Assembly (NCBI GenBank): GCA_039654915.1
Contig: CM077595.1
Location: 44,423,501 to 44,487,500 of the forward strand
DNA length: 64,000 nt
Origin: Aquilaria yunnanensis
Lineage: Eukaryota > Streptophyta > Magnoliopsida > Malvales > Thymelaeaceae
Direction: 5' to 3'
The notes beneath the pieces were generated by a model. The model ran no database searches. It had not been told where the DNA came from and saw nothing but the letters and a program-made list of their open reading frames with translations. How positions within the stretch are numbered: position 1 is the stretch's first letter; each line of letters opens with the position of its first letter. Shown here one piece after another: positions 23,970 to 34,296 of the stretch. The translations under genes and the position numbers were made by a program.

Positions 23970-24440
23970 CTTAATGAAGACTTTTTTGGCTAAGTGTTTC
24001 TTCAAGTTTCTTTATTTCCATTGCCCCGAACGCATGTGCTCAAGAGACTTCGAAAAACCTGCAGTCAAAGAAACTTTTTTACCTTCCCTTGGCCGAGCCC
24101 GTTCGCTCAAGAGGCTTTTTGGAAAGTTTGAAAAAATTTTGACTAAGTCTTTTCGCAGGCTTTTGTATTTCCATTTTTTCCCGAACACGTTCGCTCGTGG
24201 GACTTCGGAAAACACTTAGTCAAAATTTCCCTTCTTTTCCTTTTGTCCCGAGCATGTTTGCTCAAGAGACTTAGGAAATTTTTCGAGAGTTGTTTTCCGT
24301 TTTTCCCGAGCGTGATGGCTCAAGGGACTTCGGAAAACTGTCTCTGCGCTTATTTCGGCGAGTACTTCTGCGACGTTCTTGTTTCCCATCTTTCCCGAGC
24401 ATGATGGCTCAAGGGACTCTGGAAGGTCAATCTTCACTTT
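23970..24440. repeat. Degenerate repeats between the antisense gene and pol, element B
   Basis: Five or six units of the same type as in A, each reading (on plus) CCCGAGC..TGNTNGCTCAAG..GACTTCGGAAA. The antisense gene stop is at 23887 and the integrase stop, on minus, near 24542, so the block separates converging genes. Confidence 0.7.
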
Positions 24441-24541
24441 GTTACGGCGAGCATCTTCGCGGAATTCTGCTTTGCACAATTTTTGGATACTTAAGAACTT
24501 TCCTTAAGAGCATTCTGTGCTTACAATTCCTCCGCCTTATC

Positions 24542-25377
24542 TTAGGCGTAGAATTTTTCAAGGCGTCTGAGTGCCAAGTATTTTTCAATTCTACGCCTTC
24601 GGCGTCGCCAAGTTTGTACATGCCTTTTCGTACTTCGGCGAGAACCAGATAAGGTCCTTCCCAGTTTGCACGAAGTACTCCGTGGGATGACCTCCGGGGT
24701 GCAAAGTCAGCCTTTCGGAGAATGAGGTCTCCCTTCTTGATTTCTTTTGGCCTGGCCCGTAAGTTTACAGCCGCGGCCACTCTTTGCTGAAAAGCTTTTC
24801 TTCTCAGCTTGGCTAATTCTCTGTGTTCGCCGACGAGGTCGAGCTTGGTTCTGAGGCCGAGGTCATTTCCACCTTCATCAAATATTTGCACCCGTATTGA
24901 TGGTCTGACTATGTCGACTGGGATAATGGCCTCAGTCCCAAAGACTAGTGAAAAGGGAGTTTCCCCTGTGGCCCTTCAGGGCGTCGTTCGGTAGCTCCAT
25001 AATACGCTTTGGAGTTCTCCTGGCCATTTCCCTTTTGCTTCTCCCAGTCTCTTTTTCAGGCCATCTTTTATGGTCCTGTTCGATACTTCCACCTGCCCGT
25101 TACTTTGGGGGTGAGCTACTAGGGCGAAGTGCATCTTTATTCCGAGGTCGCTGATAAATTCCTGGAATCCTTTGTCTATGAATTGGGATCCATTATCAGC
25201 TACTAGTACCCTCGGTATGCCAAATCTGCATACAATGTTCTTCCATACGAACTTCTGCACTTCTTTTGCCGAGATAGTTGCCAGCGGTTCTGCCTCAACC
25301 CACTTAGAGAAATAGTCCACTGCTACCATGGAGAATTTCACGCCTCCGGTTGCCGTGGGGAGTGGCCCAATAAGGTC
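24542..25377 (-). pseudogene. Truncated integrase of element B
   Basis: Only the catalytic core and C-terminal domain of integrase remain. The core begins at the DLIGPLP segment containing the first catalytic aspartate, retains ADNGSQF and the GQVEVSNRT glutamate segment, and is followed by the C-terminal DNA-binding part. A TGA at 24978-24976 replaces CGA, and a one-base deletion about five codons before the natural stop shifts the frame. Sequence upstream of the core is replaced by E LTR DNA. Confidence 0.85.
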
Positions 25378-25846
25378 ACTGGACAAGGGTTTTTGAGACT
25401 CGCCAATAGGATTCACATCTAAGGTGGGAGTTAGTTAAAAAAGATCTCAGTAGAGGCTTGTATATATACAGTACTCTAGTTGCCTCCATAGTCTATGTTA
25501 TGAAGAGTCTCAGACTCTAGTGTTGCTCTTCGGTGAGGGCATTAGTCTACTTTATGTATGAATGCTCCCACGAGTTGTTATGTGTAGTAAATTCACATAA
25601 ATGTTGATTTTGTATGCTTTGGCTATTTGTACTTATTTTCTGTAGAAATTGCTTGGCCAAGTTAATGTTTTATGTTTTTATTAATCTGAGTCAAAGCATG
25701 AAGAACATGCATCTTGCATATTCTAGGATAATCAACTAGTATCATGGGATTTTTAATCTGTGCACATATACAACTAACCAATTGCAACCACCGTGAAACC
25801 AGCTCTTATAGGGCTTCCTGGGCAGAAGCCAAGGACGGCCATGTCA
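25378..25846 (+). repeat. E-family LTR, 3' portion
   Basis: Homologous to 15430-15890 and, reversed, to 27560-28000. Ends ATGTCA at 25846. The first part of the LTR is missing, cut at the junction with B. Together with the E LTR ending at 15890 it could be the two ends of one E element whose interior was disrupted by B. No tRNA-iMet primer site follows, consistent with a 3' LTR. The next 83 bp (25847-25929) are unassigned. Confidence 0.6.
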
Positions 25847-25929
25847 TGACTGGTTGATTTCAAACCTCTTAAAAGGCTTAGGGTGAGGCTGAATTAGTTC
25901 CTGACAAGGAAAGGATGACCATTGACATG

Positions 25930-26465
25930 TGATGCCCGAAGGCCATAGATCCATAAGATTTACCCAAGGTCTGCCCAGGACTTAAATACTTCTAGATTTC
26001 ACCTTTACCATAGGTGAACTACAGTTCGACCTCAACCCACTAAGCCGAAGGATGGATGCCTTGGCACCAATGGAGTCTAATATAGACAAATGCCATTACA
26101 AGTCTGCTCCAAGGTGTGTGTGAAGTGCTCTCGAAGGTCTGTATCAGAACAGCTAATTGTAGAAATAGTTAGAATGATGTAGACCAATGGCCCCTAATCT
26201 AGCCAAACACGTGTAAGGCAGATCTAAGAGCTTCACCCGAGGGAGCCAATATATAAAAAGTGACTCCAGGTATGTTATTTGGGGGCATTTGTGTGGTGTT
26301 TACTTAACACTCCCAGTTATATTATCTTCTTACTTGGGCACCGGAGAATCCCCTTGGAGAACACTCTACAATTTTGGTGTCCTACAAGGGATTGTTACTG
26401 ACCAGAAGAACACATTCAGAAGCGTCGTTGTAGAGCTTAGACAACCAAGGTCCCCAAGGATACCA
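25930..26465 (+). repeat. LTR of element F (old Tat-type relative)
   Basis: About 536 bp, from TGATGCCCGAAGG to a CCA three bases before a Tat-type primer site. A TATA-like TATAAAAA is at 26252-26259. Only one copy is in the window, so the left boundary is inferred from the TG start and could be off. Confidence 0.55.
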
Positions 26466-26467
26466 AA

Positions 26468-26485
26468 TGGCGCCGTTTGTGGGAA
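26468..26485 (+). other. Primer-binding site of element F
   Basis: TGGCGCCGTTTGTGGGAA, one base different from the primer site of element C, two bases after the LTR end. Confidence 0.8.
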
Positions 26486-27559
26486 CCCAGGCACATATCG
26501 CCGTGGTCACAACTCAGGTGTCTAAGAGCAAACCTCACCATAATTCTTTGTTGGAAAAAAGTCCATCACTATTGGAGGAATAAATTGGGAACCTAATAAA
26601 CCTACCTGAGGATGATCGCCCAGTGACGCTGACAATGGGGTTCCTGCGTGAATTCCAAGATACCATAGTTATGGAGATAGCCTAACATTTTCGACATGAT
26701 ACTTCAAGGAGTCCTTCCAGGAGGGAACCCTTACCTAAACCATCCCTAACTCTGGAAGAAAGCTCCCCTCCTGTGTTGAAAGGTAGCACGTTGAGTGAAT
26801 CTCACGTCAAAAGCTTCCCACCTCGTAGCCTGAAGCAGAACCGCAAGAAGAAGTGTCCGGCAATTTCTGAATGGAAATTTGCTCATCGGACTTCTCTTTC
26901 TTCCCAAGGTTATGATGATGATCAAATAGAACTACTCATAAAAAAGCTATTAGAGATGTTGGATAGAATGGAAGAGTAGATCATGAGAATCCAGAGTGGA
27001 CTCACTTGTCCAAAACCTCTATCAGAGATAGGGTTTCCTTTGTTCTGGCCATTCAGAACGCTCCAATCCTACTAGACTTTAGAGTACCTTAGTTAGACTC
27101 GTATGATGGGAGGGATTACCCACAAGCACACCTGGCCAAGTACTGGAAAAATATGGTCTTGAGTGGGGTTGATGAAGCAACCTTGTGGAAATGCTTTAAG
27201 GTAAAACTTTTAGGCCCAACCACTGATTGGTATAATACCCTATCCCTTTCTTCTATTACATCTTTCCACGAATTATCTGTTCCTTTCACTCACTAGTTCA
27301 TTGAGAGTCACCCTTCAGCAAAAAAAGTAGCCCAGTTGTTCAACATAGTTCAAAGAGAATGTGAGTCTCTCTAAGACTACATCAACAGATTGAATCAGAA
27401 GGCCCTAAAGGTCATTGACTTATCACCCAAGGTTTGAAACCTCACAATAATGAGGGGCCTCTAAAAGGGTTCCAACTTAGCTTTTAAGCTCTTAAAGTAA
27501 ATGCCAACCATAGTCAGAGAACTCTACCAACTTGCTAAACAACACATGATCACCAAGAA
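26486..27559 (+). pseudogene. gag remnant of element F
   Basis: Decayed relative of the gag of A and C. Recognisable segments are TMGFLREFQ (~26633), SYDGRDYPQAHLAKYW (~27097), the WKCFKVKLLGP and TDWYNTL region (~27187-27240), and an LYQLAKQHM segment near 27520-27550 matching FYRRAEQHM in A. At least six stops interrupt the frame. It is cut at 27559 by the start of an E LTR and resumes at 34148. Confidence 0.8.
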
Positions 27560-29253
27560 TGACACGGTCATCCATGGCCCCTGCCCAGGAAGCCCTGTGA
27601 GAGCTGGTCTCACGGTGGATTGCAATTGGCTAGTTGTTTATGTGTGCGGATTAAATCCCATGATACTAGTTGATTATCCTAGAATATGCAATATGCATGC
27701 TCTTCATGCTTTGACTTGGTTTATTAAAACCATAAAAACATTAACTTGGCCAAGTAATTTCTACACAAAAATAAGTACAAATAGCCAAAGCATACAAATC
27801 AACATTTGCGTGAGTCTACTACACATAAAAACTCGTGAGAACATTCATACATAAAGTAGACTAATGCCCTCACCCAAGAGCAATCCTAGGGTCGAGGACT
27901 CCTCATAACATAGGCTACGGAGGCAACTAAAGGTATTGTATAAATACAAGCCTCTACTGTGATCTCTTTGACTTAACTCCCACCTTGGGAACACATCCTA
28001 GTGGTGAGTTTCAAAAGTCCTTTGGCAAGTGCTACTAGGCTCTGCAACCAAAGGAAGATACTAGTTAGTACTGTTACTTGACCAACAAGCCAACTGAATA
28101 TACTAGAATCCTCAAGATTCTCAAATGCCGTACCTATACACACAAAAGAACACTACCGTGATAATCGTCAATGATTACCCGGTCCAGTAACTTTAGTCTC
28201 TGCATAACAAAACTAAGGAGTGGGAATTCGACAATTCTCAGTAAGGGGTCTTTAGTGTACCTGCAAGAAAATTACTAGGACTGGACATATGATGAACATA
28301 TGTAAACTTGCTGCAAGCTCACATAGCATGAGGGTCTATTATATGCACATATAACTAGGCCATAAAGACCTCTCCTCAACTAGTCCTCCTCATGGTGCAT
28401 CACTCCGTGCCTAGAGAGTTCTGATCACTAACCCCTCCTAGCAAGCCGAAGCTTGTTGGATGCAATCATGTAGCCTTCCCATAGTCGTTATGCAGGGGAA
28501 TTATGGTGGAACTTTGTAGACTAGGCCATAGGACATCTTTGTTGTAGACTAGATGAACATGGTTTCACCTTGCAACCTCATGGCTACGGTACGGCTAGGT
28601 CGACAAGGGCTCTAAACCTTTCACCTGAGCTAGTGGTAGCTAGTTATGCTCATTTGTAATATTGTTTCCTTGCTTGTTGCACAAGCAACCACAAAACTCT
28701 ACAAAACTCAAGGAAACTCTTATATTTTGTGGGACTTTCGGCAGTCTCGGAGTACCCCCGGAATCCTTAGACCCTAGGCACGCTAAGAGCCCCCTTAGGT
28801 CTCACTTGGATCAATCTAGCAAAATGTGAAAATTTTGGCATTCATGTCTGTGGCGACATGTCGCCACAGTTGGTAACGTTCAGTGACATTTTTTTGGAAT
28901 GGCGACGCATCACTTGCGTCGACCTGTGATTGGCGACGCGTCGCCAATCTGTAGAAATGCAGAATCTGGCGCATTTTGCTACTACGAACTTTGGATGATT
29001 CCACACATACCAAACATGCGTAGAAATCCTCGAAATTTCATACACTCATAGAACATGTTGCATAGAACATAACCAACTATCACAAGCTAATCTATGATGC
29101 CTTGTAACATCAATCCAATCCTCCCAATTCCTCTAGTCCACCACAATTCAACCAAAACCTTTAACTAATGCTATAGCTAAATCCACTTGAATTCTTCAAG
29201 CAAACTCAAGCTATTAGCATTATTTGAACTTGAAAACATAGTCCCCTTACCTT
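27560..29253 (-). mobile_element. E-family LTR, minus orientation, 5' end missing
   Basis: Begins TGACACGG at 27560, the reverse of an LTR end GTGTCA, and is homologous throughout to 14440-15890 reversed. It stops at 29253 where element G begins, lacking the part equivalent to 14057-14440. The left flank is F gag (AAGAA before 27560), but the matching right-hand duplication is lost. It contains striking palindromes at 28848-28869 and 28928-28949. Confidence 0.75.
28848..28949. repeat. Cluster of perfect palindromes in the E LTR
   Basis: Two perfect 22-bp palindromes, at 28848-28869 (centre GACATGTC) and 28928-28949 (centre GACGCGTC), both with TGGCGAC arms, plus an imperfect one between them (28902-28924, GGCGACGCAT..TTGCGTCGAC). 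Decayed counterparts are at 14634-14740 in the other E LTR (ACGTCGCCAATC, GCGTCGCCAAG). Confidence 0.8.
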
Positions 29254-29952
29254 TGTTAGTGTTGTGCCCAAAAGCCAATCATGAGATGATTGTACTTTTT
29301 GCACATTGAGTCATGATATTTTATTAAGGCATTAATCCAGCAATTATGTTTGTTGTTCTTTTTCTACGTAACACAATAAACATAATTGTAACCCTAGAAT
29401 AATGATATTCTCAAATGTCCCTAGTCTAGTATTATTGTGGAGTGGGTTGCAATAATACATAACGACTAGCATATGTGGAAACTAATATGAGATATGTAGT
29501 CTACATATGGGCACAAGTTGGAGAACTTGCGTACTGGACCAACCCACCATGAGAACACTACATGGATCGTTATATGAGTGTCATAAGTGATTCTCATAGT
29601 GAACATGGTATATGTAGTCCTTCGACCTAAGATCATCAAGGTTCCCTACATGTGAGTCACATACTTTGATACTTTCCTTTGTTGCTCGTAACTGAGTGAA
29701 CTTGAAGGAGGTCATTAGGAATGTCACATATCATGCGGAGGGATTTGTATGATCAAGATGGGATTTGTCCCTCCTATGTAACGGGAGTGATATCTTCGGG
29801 CCCCTTGATAGAGTAAGACTTAGAAAAATGCATGGCCATGCTCGGATGAGTTGATATATGATATCAATGTCATCAGTTTAATTTGGTCTACTCGGTAATC
29901 AAGAAACCAATGGTTGGGCTGTACGAGAGTGACACATTCCATGTCTCGGGTG
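29254..29952 (+). repeat. Partial 5' LTR of element G
   Basis: Matches the first ~700 bp of the 1,416-bp G LTR (TGTTAGTGTTGTGCCC start), then similarity ends after TTCCATGTCTCGGG. The 3' half of the LTR and the primer site are replaced by unrelated sequence. Confidence 0.8.
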
Positions 29953-31141
29953 CCTACTTGCTCAAAATAAAAGACCTCGGGCAAAGCAATTGCAAGACAA
30001 TTCACCCCCTCGCAACCCCCCGCAAGGGCGGCCTTCTTTGACCCCCTCCGCTGACCGGTCAGCGGAACCACCGCCCGCTGACCGGCCAGCAGGACCGCCG
30101 TTTGTGAAGTGCCACATAAATAAAAACTAGTTAATCACCTCGCAAAAACTGGCATGCATTTGTTGAATGAGATTTGACATGTTATGCTGATTGATGGTTC
30201 AAGCATGGTGTATGGTTGTAGCCCTTCATTGGTTGTACTTGTAAATATGGCTTGCGAGTCATGCGTTCTCTTGTTACTCTCATTGTACATTCTCTTCTCA
30301 CCTTACTCCCCTCGAATGTAACTCGAGGTTTCTATTTTTGATGTAATGGTACATTATGGGATCATCCAAAGTGGTATGTCCAAGGAGGTGACAACAAAAG
30401 GGGCAACCAACAAAGGAAGAGAAGGAGCTTGTGAATACCCTTTTCTTTTCTTAGGCTTTTATGATATTCTCATTGGCTTGAGAATATCACATAGTTTGGG
30501 CTATAACCATGTCACATTTACTTTCTTGTAAGCATGAGATGCATGTTTTATATTTGTATGTGATGCATGTATAAGGCAACCGGAGATAACAAATTGGTGA
30601 GATCAAAAGAAAAATTCCTCAAAACAAATATTAAGTCATTAAATGTGATGCCTTCCAAATGTTGGCACTCGTCAAGACTTTGATCAACGTTGGGTGGGTT
30701 TGCCAAAGCAAAGCACCTATATTCATCTTGGTAAGGCGCGATGGGATAATAGTGATATCGAAATTGCTAACTTTGGGTCTGACTTAACTAAGTCATCCTA
30801 ATAGGATTAGGGACTTAGAGGCATAGAGTTGGGCTTAAGTTCATGAGATAATCTTGGACAAGTGTTGTTCACCCAACTATCCAAGAGTTGCATGAGATCC
30901 AATTGGCAATGAGTTGCCTACCTAAATAACTATAACTTGAGAGAAAAGCCAAAGCTGACTCAAGTTGTGGTCAAATACGGATCTTGGCCAGCTAGAATAC
31001 CTTAGCGCCAAGGTGTTCCAAAATAATATCGAGGGTTATTATTTTGAGGAAAATAGTGGGAGTATCATTTAATAAAAGTGCTTATTAATTGAATTAAAAT
31101 ACATGGCTCTTACCACTGCATATTTACTGTTGTAGATAACC
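29953..31141 (+). other. Non-LTR leader segment of element G
   Basis: About 1.2 kb unlike any other part of the window. It opens with a GC-rich stretch (29970-30110) containing a perfect 18-bp palindrome at 30048-30065 (CCGCTGACCGGTCAGCGG) and an imperfect repeat of it at about 30075-30093. The remainder is AT-rich without ORFs. It probably holds the end of a different LTR plus the leader before gag. No tRNA primer site was found. Confidence 0.45.
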
Positions 31142-32140
31142 ATGGCACAAAACATATCGACACTTTTGTTGCGATCGATCCTTGAGAAGGAAAAACTGAA
31201 GGGGACCAACTTTCTCAAATGGAACCGAAAGTTGACAATAGTCCTCAATCAAGAGAGAAAGGCTTATGTCCTTGAGCGGCCCATTCCAAATGAGCATGCT
31301 GCCACTGCTCCAAGAGCTGAAAGGGATGCTCATAAGAGGCATTCTGATGATGCTTTGGATGTTGCATGCCTCATGCTTATTACCATGATATCTGAGCTTT
31401 AGAAGCAACATGAAAACATGGGGGCGTTCGATATGATCGAACATCTCAAAATGCTTTTCCAAGAGCAAGCTAGGCACGAGATGTTTGAGACCTCTAAGGC
31501 ATTGTTTCAGTGCAAGATGTCTGAGGGAAGTCTCATGGGTCCTCATGTGCTCAAGATAATTGTGTACATGGAGAATCTTAAGAGTTTGGGATTTGCTCTT
31601 CAGAAAGAGTTGGCTGTTGATGTAGTCTTGCAATCGTTGCCTGAAAGCTATAGTCAGTTCGTCATGAACTATAACATGAATGACCATGACAAGTCCCGCC
31701 CTGAATTGCTCAACATGTTGAGAACTGCTGAGCAAAACCTTAAAAAGGGTAAGCCCATTTTGATGGTTCAAAAGGGCAAGGGAAAGGGAAAAGCCAACAA
31801 GAAGAAGGATAAAGCTAATGGAAAGTCCAATGCTAATTCTTCTTTAGCTACATTGAAACCAAAGGGTGTTGTGGCAAAGGAAGGGGAGTGCTTCCATTGT
31901 AAGCAACCTGGACACTGGAAGTGCAACTGCAAGCTCTATCTTGAAGAACTTGTTAAGGAAAAGGGAAGTAAGGCTTCCACTTCAGGTATTTTTGTTATAG
32001 AGGCTAAATTTTCTACTTCCTCATCTTGGGTATTGGATACTGGATGTGGATCTCACATTTGTGCAAATGTGCCGGATCTAAGTAGAAGTAGAAGATTGGC
32101 CCGAGGTGAAGTGGACCTACATGTTGGGAAAGGAGCAAGG
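31142..32140 (+). pseudogene. copia gag and start of protease, element G
   Basis: Starts MAQNISTLL and continues in one frame apart from a TAG at 31400-31402. It has the UBN2-type copia gag core (LKGTNFLKWNRKL.., then the leucine-rich middle), a lysine-rich linker and a CX2CX4HX4C zinc knuckle (CFHCKQPGHWKCNC, ~31890-31931), followed by the aspartic protease motif WVLDTGCGSHIC (~32025-32060). Shortly after, near 32140, the frame leaves the protease/integrase-linker region and enters RT sequence from much further downstream. The protein would form the particle core. Confidence 0.88.
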
Positions 32141-32730
32141 GTTGCTGGACAGCTGTTAAGAACATCTTTAAGTACTTATGAAGGACTAAGGATGCATTCT
32201 TGGCCTTTGGAGGTGAAGATGAGCTCATTGTAAGGGGTTACACTGATGCAAGCTTCCAATCCGATAAGGATGATTTTAGATCGCAATCTGGTTATGTGTT
32301 TTGTATTGGTGGTGGTGCTGTGAGCTAGAAGAGTTCAAAGCAAGAGACAGTAGCTGACTTTACAATAGAATCTGAGTACATTGCCGCCTCTGATGCTGCG
32401 AAGTAGGCAGTTTGGATCAAGAAGTTCATCACTGAACTTGGAGTGGTTCCAAGCATTGCTGACCCGATAGAGCTTTATTGTGACAACAATGGAGTAATCG
32501 CACACGCTAAAGAACCTCGATCTCACCAGCAATCCAAACACATACTCCGATGCTATCATCTCATTAGGGAGATCATCGAGAGGGGTGATGTAAGGATATG
32601 CAGGACTTCGACAGACAGCAACATTGCTGATCCACTGACAAAGCCCCTTACGCAGCAGAAGCATGATATCCATTCTCGGTCCATTGGTATTAGATACATG
32701 GTTGATTGCCTTTTAGTGCAAGTGAGAGAT
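32141..32730 (+). pseudogene. copia RT end and RNase H, element G
   Basis: Begins within the final RT segment (WTAVKNIFKYL-like), then the RNase H signature GYTDASFQSDKDD (catalytic D), SKQETVADFT.ESEYIAA (catalytic E), LYCDNNG (catalytic D) and HILRCYHLIREIIERGD..IADPLTKPL, the usual C-terminus of copia polyproteins. Stops occur near 32325 and 32404 (TAG in each case). The frame differs from the upstream gag frame, so the deletion also shifted the reading frame. Confidence 0.87.
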
Positions 32731-34147
32731 GGTTAGTGTTGTGCCCAAAAAGCCAATCATGAGATGATTGTATTTTTGCACACTGAGTCATGATATTTTT
32801 TTAAGGCATTAATCCAGCAATTATGTTCGTTGTTTTATTTCTGTGTAACGTAATAAACATAATTGTAACCCTAGAATAATGATATTCTTAAATGTCCCCA
32901 GTCTAGTATTATTGTGGGGCGGGTTGCAATAATACATAATGACTAGCATATGTGGAGACTAATATGAGATATGTAGTCTGTATATGGGTACAAGTTGGAG
33001 AACTTGTGTACTGGACCGACCCCCCATGAGAACATTTCATGGATCATTATATGAGTGTCATAAGTGATTATCATAGTGATCATGGTATATGTAGTCCTTT
33101 GACCTAAGATCATCAAGGTTCCCTACATGTGAGTCACATACTTTGATACTTTCCTTCGTTGCTCGTAACTGAGTGAACTTGAAGGAGGTCATTGGGTATG
33201 TCACATATCATGCGGAGGGATTTGTATGATCAACATGGGATTTGTCCCTCCTATGTAACGGGAGCGATATGTTCGGGCCCCTTGATAGAGTAAGTCTTAG
33301 GAAAATGCATGGCCATGCTCAGATGAGTTGATATACGATATCAATGTCATCAGTTTAAGTTGGTCTACTCGGTAATCAAGAAACCAAAGATTAGGCTATA
33401 CAAGAGTGACACATTCCATGTCTCGTGCTTAGTCTTGATATCTTGGACAAAGGGACAATAGCATATATCAGTGATGACCATAAAGGTTTAGTCGAATCAC
33501 CGACAATCTTGTCACTTGGGTAGCAATGATGTGTTGATAGACACCGCTCATTGCTTATGATCGTAAATGTGATTTATGATCATTGCCAACATGGTAAGAG
33601 CCTATTGGGTCGCACACATAGAGCTATTTGGATCATTAGAGTGCATGGGCTAATAATTTGGGTTTTGGTTTCATAATAATTTTGTATTAATAATGGGCCC
33701 AATAGTTGAGCCATTATTAAGCCCAAAATTAAAGCCTAATTGGATTAGGGTTTTGAAACCCATTAGGCCTGGAAGTTGAGTCTCACTATCAATACAACTT
33801 GTAGTGAGAAATTCACAAGTCTCCTTGCCCTAGCCTCCCAAAAGGACAGCCGCACTCTTCTCTTGCAATTCCTTGGAGGATGCAAGCTAGCACTGCAAGC
33901 GCAAGAGAAATGCATCTGCCGGGACGTGGTGGAAGTGTGGTAATCCCGAGAGGCTCGTGTGGATACCATAGAGAGCCTGAACACGTCAACTGATCAAGTT
34001 TTATGATTCGACTCTACAGTTGAGTGAGAGATTTCAATTGAAAATTAGGTATGAAAATTTTTGAACACCCGGTTTACCCCATTTCACTTGGATCTTGGAG
34101 GGTTTCGGTTAAATTCTGCTGCGCTATTTGGCTCCCGAAACCCAACA
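32730..34147 (+). repeat. 3' LTR of element G
   Basis: Complete LTR of about 1,416 bp ending GAAACCCAACA at 34147. The start reads TGGTTAG rather than TGTTAG, a one-base insertion. The TATA position near 33786-33796 reads CTATCAATAC, weaker than the TATAAATA of the other copies. Confidence 0.88.
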
Positions 34148-34296
34148 GATGAGTAGTATGATTTAGATAGACTTCAGATTAACCAATGTTCACGAAAACA
34201 TGTACTACCTTTCGTTGGGGTAATTCAAACAATCACCCCTGGAATACCTTCAGCTGAAAGGAAAAGAAAGGTTCGGGAGATAGCAATTGTTATCAT
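34148..34296 (+). pseudogene. Second gag remnant of element F
   Basis: Translates to a decayed version of the A/C gag region DEDYDSDRRRNQSP.. through GVIQTITPGIPS.ERKRK.REIA. It matches A from about 3625 to 3765. It continues the gag interrupted at 27559, with about 130 codons missing between the two parts. Confidence 0.75.

Larger units (their letters stand above)
19780..25377 (-). mobile_element. Truncated Tat-type element B
   Basis: Minus-strand relative of A and C. From the left it contains the 3' LTR, polypurine tract, repeats, antisense gene, repeat block and the C-terminal third of integrase. It stops abruptly in integrase at about 25377, where E-family LTR sequence begins. The 5' LTR, gag, protease, RT and RNase H are gone, so no TSD can be defined. 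A deletion spanning the 5' part of B and the first part of an E LTR explains the junction. Confidence 0.88.
29254..34147 (+). mobile_element. Internally deleted Ty1/copia-type element G
   Basis: Partial 5' LTR (29254-29952), leader, gag, protease start, then a jump to the end of the RT/RNase H region and a complete 3' LTR (32730-34147). Integrase and nearly all RT are missing. The 5-bp flanks differ (ACCTT on the left, GATGA on the right), and the two sides belong to different elements (E LTR and F gag). So either the insertion was followed by a deletion, or the element arose by recombination. It shows that the solo LTRs at 18316, 37560, 40554, 43548 and 46542 belong to a copia family. Confidence 0.82.

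Noticed and set aside
30048..30093. Bacterial-type terminator or insertion-sequence end
   Set aside because: The surrounding DNA is plant retrotransposon sequence. The palindrome is in a chimeric LTR, with no transposase or matching distant inverted copy.
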